From contig CANRKJ010000016.1 in assembly GCA_947631185.1 (NCBI GenBank), forward strand, positions 1 to 46,517: a stretch of DNA of 46,517 nucleotides, in the 5' to 3' direction. The position numbers were made by a program, and so were the translations under genes. The notes beneath the pieces were generated by a model. It worked only from the letters and a program-made list of their open reading frames with translations, ran no database searches and was not told the origin of the DNA. The DNA is from an uncultured Clostridia bacterium. Its GTDB lineage: Bacteria > Bacillota > Clostridia > TANB77 > CAG-508. This document shows, one piece after another, positions 42,401 to 46,517 of this stretch (position 1 is its first letter; every line of letters begins with the position of its first letter).

Positions 42401-45400
42401 CTGATGGTTTATCTGGCATTCTTTCTTCATTTAATACATATCTATCAAAAGTTTTTGATGGGATGTTATAGCTATCTCCTTCATGTCCATTATGAACTAT
42501 TTCTGCTTCTATTAAGCTTTCTGAATTATTATCATAATGTCTTTCAACTACTCTTGTTTTGTACTTATAGTAGTATGTTATTACTTTGTCTTCTTTTCCT
42601 AGCGTTCCTTCTGTTTCTGTTGGTAAATTATCATTATCTAAATCATAATTGTCTATCTCTATTGGTTCTGTACTATATTCATCTCCTTCAGATATTGTTT
42701 CTACTTTTGGAGTTTGAATATCTAATTCTGTTGCTTTATCTACATATTTGGTTGTTACTGTTGATTGATATTTGTAGTAATAGTTTACTATTATTTCATC
42801 TTTTGTCATTGTTCCTGATGGTTTTTCTGGTAATCTGTCTTCATTTAATACGTATCTATCAAAAGTTTTTGATGGAATATTATAACTATCTCCTTCATGT
42901 CCATCATGAACTATCTCTGACTCTAATAAAGTTTCTGACTTATTATCATAATGTCTTTCAACTACTCTTGTTTTGTATTTATAATAATATTTTACTATTG
43001 TTTGATTATGGAATATTTTCTCATCAGATTCACCTGTTGTTACTGTTACTTTCATTGTTCCTGTTGCATTATCTGGTAATCTAGTTGAATCTAAATCATA
43101 TCCTTCTATTGGTTTTCCTTCTGTTTCATATGGATCATTTTCATGTCCTGTTTTTGTTTCTGTTTCTATTGGTTCATTTGTTGCTGAATCTATATATTGT
43201 ACTATTACTTCTGCTTTTTTTACATAATAGTATACTACCTCTATTGATGCTTGGTCTCTTGTTCCTTTTGCATTTTTTGGCATCTTATCTTCATCATCAA
43301 CTAAGTCATATCCTGGAATTTCTTTTGGTAAGATTTCATATTCATCTCCCTCATTTCCTACATGTGTTTCTTCTTCAATTACATCTTTTGTTATATCATC
43401 AATGTGTTTTTCTACTACATTTGTTTTGATTTTTTCATAATAGTATTCTAATGTTATTTCTTCTTCCTTCATTGTTACTGTTTCATCATCTGGTTTGCTT
43501 ACATTTCTATAATGTGGAAATTCTTTTACTGTTGATGTATATTGGTCTCCTACCAATCCTTCTGCATTTACTGTTTCTATTACTGCTTCTGTTTCTCTAT
43601 CTATATGTTTTACTGTTACTTTGGCTTTTTTACTATAATATAATGTTATTGTCTTTGATTCTGCCTCATATTTTCCTGTTAATTCTCCATCTCTTTCAAC
43701 ATATGTATAGTCTTCTATTTCTTTTATTTCTACATTATATTCTTCACCTATTTTTCCAGGTTTTGTTTCTGTGTCTTGTATTTCTCTATCTGTTTGTTTA
43801 TCTACATATCTTATCTTAATATCACTATCTGATAATGCGTAATAATATACTAATTCACTATCTTTTGAAAACTCTATTTCTTCTTCTGATACTATATTAT
43901 CATCTTGTGTTATTATTGTTGGTTCGTATTTTTCTGATAATGTTTTATAATTACTATTTTCTTCTACTTCATATGTTTGTTCTGTACTTATATTTGTTAC
44001 TTTATCATTTTCTATATCTACTTTTGTTTCATACTCGATGTTTTCATCTTTTGCAAGTTTTTCACCTGTTCCCTCTAAATAGTGATGTATATTCAATTCT
44101 ACTGGAATAACTTTATAATAATATTTTACCTCTACTCCTCCATCTACTATTTCTCCTGATGCATTTGGTGGTAATTTATATTTTACTTCATCTCCATCTG
44201 TTTCTTCTCTTTCTAGCTCTAGATTTGGTAAATCTGTTTTTGGTGATGTTGTATATTTTGCACCTAAATCATACATTGCTGTTTCATCATCTGCTACTTT
44301 TGTTGTTGTTTCATTTCCTTCTGCATCTTTTAAATAGTGATGTACTACTAATGGCTGTTTCTTTTTATTTTCTATTGTTACATTATTTACTATTCCCTGG
44401 TTAACCCTTGATATATTTTTTACTAATTTAATACTGTTTATTGATAGTTGTGCATTACTTGGACCTCCACCATATACTAAATGTAAATAATATCTATTTC
44501 CTCCTTCTAATGGCAATGATGAAAAATCCTTTTCTATTAAAGGCTCACTACCAATGTTTGTGAAAAAGAAATTAATTGGTGAACCAGAACTTGGTGCAGT
44601 TGTATTATTTGTTATATCGGCATATGCTATTCCTACATTTTGCGCATCTACATTTAAAATTAAATTATAAATTCCTTCTTTTTGTGTTAAATCAATTTCC
44701 ATATATGACTTTGCTGTTTGACCCAACTCTAGAGTATTTGGCTTTATTACTCCATTTTGTAATTCAAAATATCCTGTATCATCATTTGCTGTTAATGGTT
44801 TTAAACAATCTTGATCTTCTTCTTGGAAATTATATTGATATAGGCTTATATTATTTATGTACACTTCATTTCCACCTGTATAACCTAAATGTAAGTAATA
44901 CTTTTTACCACCTTCTAATACTTTTGAATAATAATCTTTAGCCGTATTAGTTCCACTCAAGAACAAGAAGTCTTGTGTTGGGGCTGTAAAAGTTTCAGGG
45001 TCTGTCGATTCAGTTACATTTGCCCATAACAATCCTGAATTATTAGTTTCTGCATTTATTCCTATTGCATATAATCCTTTCAGTTCTTCCAAATTTACTT
45101 CCATATATGACATTGCATTAGGAGCAGATACTCTAATATTATTTGGAACTATTTTTCCATTTTCTTTGTAAAAATATGAAGTTTCATTATTTGCTACTAA
45201 TTTTCCTGTTAATCCTTCTTCTCTTTCTAATTTCAATGTATATGTTAAAGGTGTACTATTTAATGTATATCCTTCTGGAGCTTCTGTTTCTGTAATTTTA
45301 TAATCTCCCGTTACTGGTGCATTTACTTTTATTTCTCCATTTTCATCTGTTACTAAATCTGTTAAGTTTACTCCATCTCCTTTGTCGTTTTGGAATGTCT

Positions 45401-46517
45401 CTATATCTTCTAACTTTAATAATTCAATACTATCAATACTTGATTGTAAACTTGAACTTGATGAAGAATCAGCTGCAAGATGTAAATAATATGTATTTCC
45501 TCCATCTAAAACATTAGATACATAAGTATAATCTGAATTTACACCATATTGAGGAGAAGTTGATGTTAACCACATAAATATTTTATCTGTATAATAAGAA
45601 CTTGTATTAGTATACATATCTGTATTATCATTTATTGTAGCACTTATTGTTTTACCACCAGCTGTACCTTTAATTGAAATTGCATATTTTCCATCTTTAT
45701 CATTTAATTTAATTGGTATATAAGCTGTTGAAAATCCACTAGTACTTGGAATAAATTTTCCATCTGAATATTCAAAATCGTAAGCTCCACCATCATTACC
45801 TTGTTGTCCTAATATACTATTTGTACTGTTATCAAAAGTTTCTACTACATTATTTTTTACTAACTTAATATTATTAATTGTTACACCACAATTACTATTA
45901 TTTCCATTAGGTTGTCTTAATTGAAGATAATATTTTTTTCCTCCAGTTAATATTTTTGAAGAATATACTTTAGATTCTTCAGTGCCTGTAAGATAAGCTA
46001 CTCTACCAAATGGTGAAGTATCTGAAGAAACTTCTGTACTATCTGTTATTGTTGCCATAAATAATCCTGCACCTGTACTTGGATTTGTATTTTTTACATC
46101 TACTAATACATTATAATTTCCTTCTTCTCCTGTTAAATCTACTTCAATATATGAATTTGCTGGATAATTCAAATTATTTTCAATTTTTCCATCTTCATAT
46201 TGGAAATTTTTATCAGAGGTACTTGATGGATTAAAAGTTAACTTACCTAATATCTTATTATCATTAATTCCATTTGTTACATTAAACTTAGCTCCTGGCA
46301 ATGGCATTGAATTATCATCTTGATCAACTTTTTTAATAAGTATTACTTGATCTTCTAATGAATATTTAACTACTACATGCTTATCTTCTTTTATTTCTGT
46401 AAAGTAATCTGGTTGTATTGTATAAGCTCCATTTTCATCTACATCATATGGAATATTCTCTCCATTTACTTTTATGCTTTCTATTACATATCCTTTATCT
46501 GGCTCCATTACTATTTC
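39471..46517 (-). CDS. Giant cell-surface adhesin C, C-terminal part (5' end beyond window)
   Basis: The frame is open through the right edge (the first codons in view give EIVMEPDKGYVIES), so the visible 2348 residues lack the natural start. From the N-terminal side: a YDVDENGAYTIQPDYF module shared with adhesin B, a Cna-B domain opened by inserts of an unrecognised roughly 140-residue repeat (four copies, each with an LEGGKKYYLHL-type strand) and containing ITETEAPEGYTL, then 22 MucBP repeats ending YYYK, and a C-terminal KTVKTGD plus hydrophobic segment and KKDNK. Large parts are identical to adhesin B, but the MucBP array is longer by ten repeats, mostly alternating ERHYDN and TTKYVDKAT types. 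Likely attached to the cell wall and projecting the N-terminal binding domains. Ligand unknown. Confidence 0.92.
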   Translation of the reverse strand, partial: EIVMEPDKGYVIESIKVNGENIPYDVDENGAYTIQPDYFTEIKEDKHVVVKYSLEDQVILIKKVDQDDNSMPLPGAKFNVTNGINDNKILGKLTFNPSSTSDKNFQYEDGKIENNLNYPANSYIEVDLTGEEGNYNVLVDVKNTNPSTGAGLFMATITDSTEVSSDTSPFGRVAYLTGTEESKVYSSKILTGGKKYYLQLRQPNGNNSNCGVTINNIKLVKNNVVETFDNSTNSILGQQGNDGGAYDFEYSDGKFIPSTSGFSTAYIPIKLNDKDGKYAISIKGTAGGKTISATINDNTDMYTNTSSYYTDKIFMWLTSTSPQYGVNSDYTYVSNVLDGGNTYYLHLAADSSSSSSLQSSIDSIELLKLEDIETFQNDKGDGVNLTDLVTDENGEIKVNAPVTGDYKITETEAPEGYTLNSTPLTYTLKLEREEGLTGKLVANNETSYFYKENGKIVPNNIRVSAPNAMSYMEVNLEELKGLYAIGINAETNNSGLLWANVTESTDPETFTAPTQDFLFLSGTNTAKDYYSKVLEGGKKYYLHLGYTGGNEVYINNISLYQYNFQEEDQDCLKPLTANDDTGYFELQNGVIKPNTLELGQTAKSYMEIDLTQKEGIYNLILNVDAQNVGIAYADITNNTTAPSSGSPINFFFTNIGSEPLIEKDFSSLPLEGGNRYYLHLVYGGGPSNAQLSINSIKLVKNISRVNQGIVNNVTIENKKKQPLVVHHYLKDAEGNETTTKVADDETAMYDLGAKYTTSPKTDLPNLELEREETDGDEVKYKLPPNASGEIVDGGVEVKYYYKVIPVELNIHHYLEGTGEKLAKDENIEYETKVDIENDKVTNISTEQTYEVEENSNYKTLSEKYEPTIITQDDNIVSEEEIEFSKDSELVYYYALSDSDIKIRYVDKQTDREIQDTETKPGKIGEEYNVEIKEIEDYTYVERDGELTGKYEAESKTITLYYSKKAKVTVKHIDRETEAVIETVNAEGLVGDQYTSTVKEFPHYRNVSKPDDETVTMKEEEITLEYYYEKIKTNVVEKHIDDITKDVIEEETHVGNEGDEYEILPKEIPGYDLVDDEDKMPKNAKGTRDQASIEVVYYYVKKAEVIVQYIDSATNEPIETETKTGHENDPYETEGKPIEGYDLDSTRLPDNATGTMKVTVTTGESDEKIFHNQTIVKYYYKYKTRVVERHYDNKSETLLESEIVHDGHEGDSYNIPSKTFDRYVLNEDRLPEKPSGTMTKDEIIVNYYYKYQSTVTTKYVDKATELDIQTPKVETISEGDEYSTEPIEIDNYDLDNDNLPTETEGTLGKEDKVITYYYKYKTRVVERHYDNNSESLIEAEIVHNGHEGDSYNIPSKTFDRYVLNEERMPDKPSGTMTKGEIIVSYYYKYQSTITTKYVDKATGLDIQDPKVETIFDGEEYNTEPIEIDNYDLDNDELPDDPDGTIGKEDKVITYYYKYKTRVVERHYDNNSESLLEAEIVHNGHEGDSYNIPSKTFDRYVLNEDRMPDNPSGEMTKGEIIVSYYYKYESTVTTKYVDKATGLDIQDPKVEKVFDGEEYTTEPIEIEDYDLDNDELPDDPDGTIGKEDKVITYYYKYKTKVIERHYDNKTEILLEEEIVHNGHEGDSYNIPSKTFDKYVLNEDRMPEKPSGEMTKEDIIVSYYYKHQSTVTTKYVDKATKLDIQDPKVETLLEGDTFRTEPIEIAGYELDEEDLPEETEGTIEKEDKVITYYYNRVQTDVIEKHIDDITEEVIYQETHKGNEGDEYEILPKEIPGYDLVDDEDKMPKNAKGTRDQASIEVVYYYVKKAEVIVQYIDSATNEPIETETKTGHENDPYETEGKEIEGYELDTTRLPDNATGTMKVTVTTGESGEKIFENQTIVKYYYKYNAKVIERHYDSRSETLLEEEIVHSGHEGDSYNIPSKTFDRYVLNEDRMPERPSGEMTKEDIIVSYYYKYESTITTKYQDKETGKDIIPPKTEEIFDGEEYTTEPEIIEGYDLDEEDLPEDPEGTIGKEDKIVIYYYHVHREDTMVTVNHIDVMNDEILATRKIAGKVGDKYKAESETFAKYDLMEDRLPDNAEGEMTEEEIIVNYYYKYRATITTRYVDEETNEDIVDPDEQDVPEGDDYTTIPKEIDDYELDEEKIPENNEGETPKSDVEVVYYYKKKNIDARVIAKYVDVITNEEIDSKTYTGKVGDTYKTEAKEIEKYDLVGIPENAEGTMTKEDIIVIYYYKHKSRRIVRYVDIETDKDIYDPEITEVHEGDEYTSKEKEIEGYELIKKPNNASGKMTKEDEEIIYYYKKKSEPVIIEKPVEKIVIKTVKTGDAIVKFVITIITSIIFAVITIIKKDNK

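Overview
The window is very AT-rich DNA from a Gram-positive bacterium, most likely an uncultured, probably gut-associated, member of the Bacillota (Clostridia or Bacilli). The gdpP-rplI-dnaB gene order, the DnaD-domain/DnaC-type loader pair, strong AGGAGG ribosome binding sites, several TTG starts and giant sortase-type surface proteins all point that way. Trp is encoded by TGG and TGA behaves as a stop, so nothing suggests a Mycoplasma code. No tRNA, rRNA or CRISPR was seen.

Layout. (1) 1-4599 (-): N-terminal part of giant adhesin A, running off the left edge. (2) 4600-5545: conserved promoter and leader of A, then an array of GC-rich palindromes in AT-rich 81-bp units. (3) 5647-6590 (+): a compact type III toxin-antitoxin locus: a consensus promoter, three pseudoknot-forming RNA repeats, an internal terminator, and a ToxN/AbiQ-family endoribonuclease with a TTG start. 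(4) 6729-20924 (-): complete 4731-residue adhesin B (Cna-B domains, about 32 GLUG repeats, an unrecognised repeat of about 140 residues inside a Cna-B domain, 12 MucBP repeats, sortase-like tail), with the same attenuator-like leader as A. (5) 21423-28706 (-): housekeeping cluster gdpP-rplI-dnaB-tilS-ftsH, split between gdpP and rplI by a small mobile-looking insertion inside a palindrome. (6) 28834-32184 (-): a reduced type IV secretion module (small membrane ORF, VirD4-like ATPase, VirB2-like subunit, VirB6/TrbL-like channel, PrgI/VirB3-like protein) with no VirB4 ATPase or relaxase. (7) 32340-36573 (+): DUF1858 protein, DnaD-domain protein, DnaC/DnaI-like ATPase, a 65-residue protein and a 452-residue coiled-coil protein. 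(8) 36696-39131 (-): gyrA. (9) 39471-46517 (-): C-terminal part of a third adhesin, C, with 22 MucBP repeats.

The adhesins share long nearly identical blocks: A with B at the 5' end, B with C at the 3' end. This suggests gene conversion and variation of the surface display. The toxin-antitoxin locus lies between two such repeats. GC-rich palindromes of the form GGCGGGCGCCCAATGAGCGCCC occur in many intergenic gaps, have been read into the 3' end of the DnaC-like gene, and host the small insertion upstream of rplI.

The most notable items are the type III toxin-antitoxin locus with its unevenly spaced RNA repeats, the shared terminator-containing leader of the adhesins, the stripped-down T4SS module, and the uncharacterised repeat domain in the adhesins.
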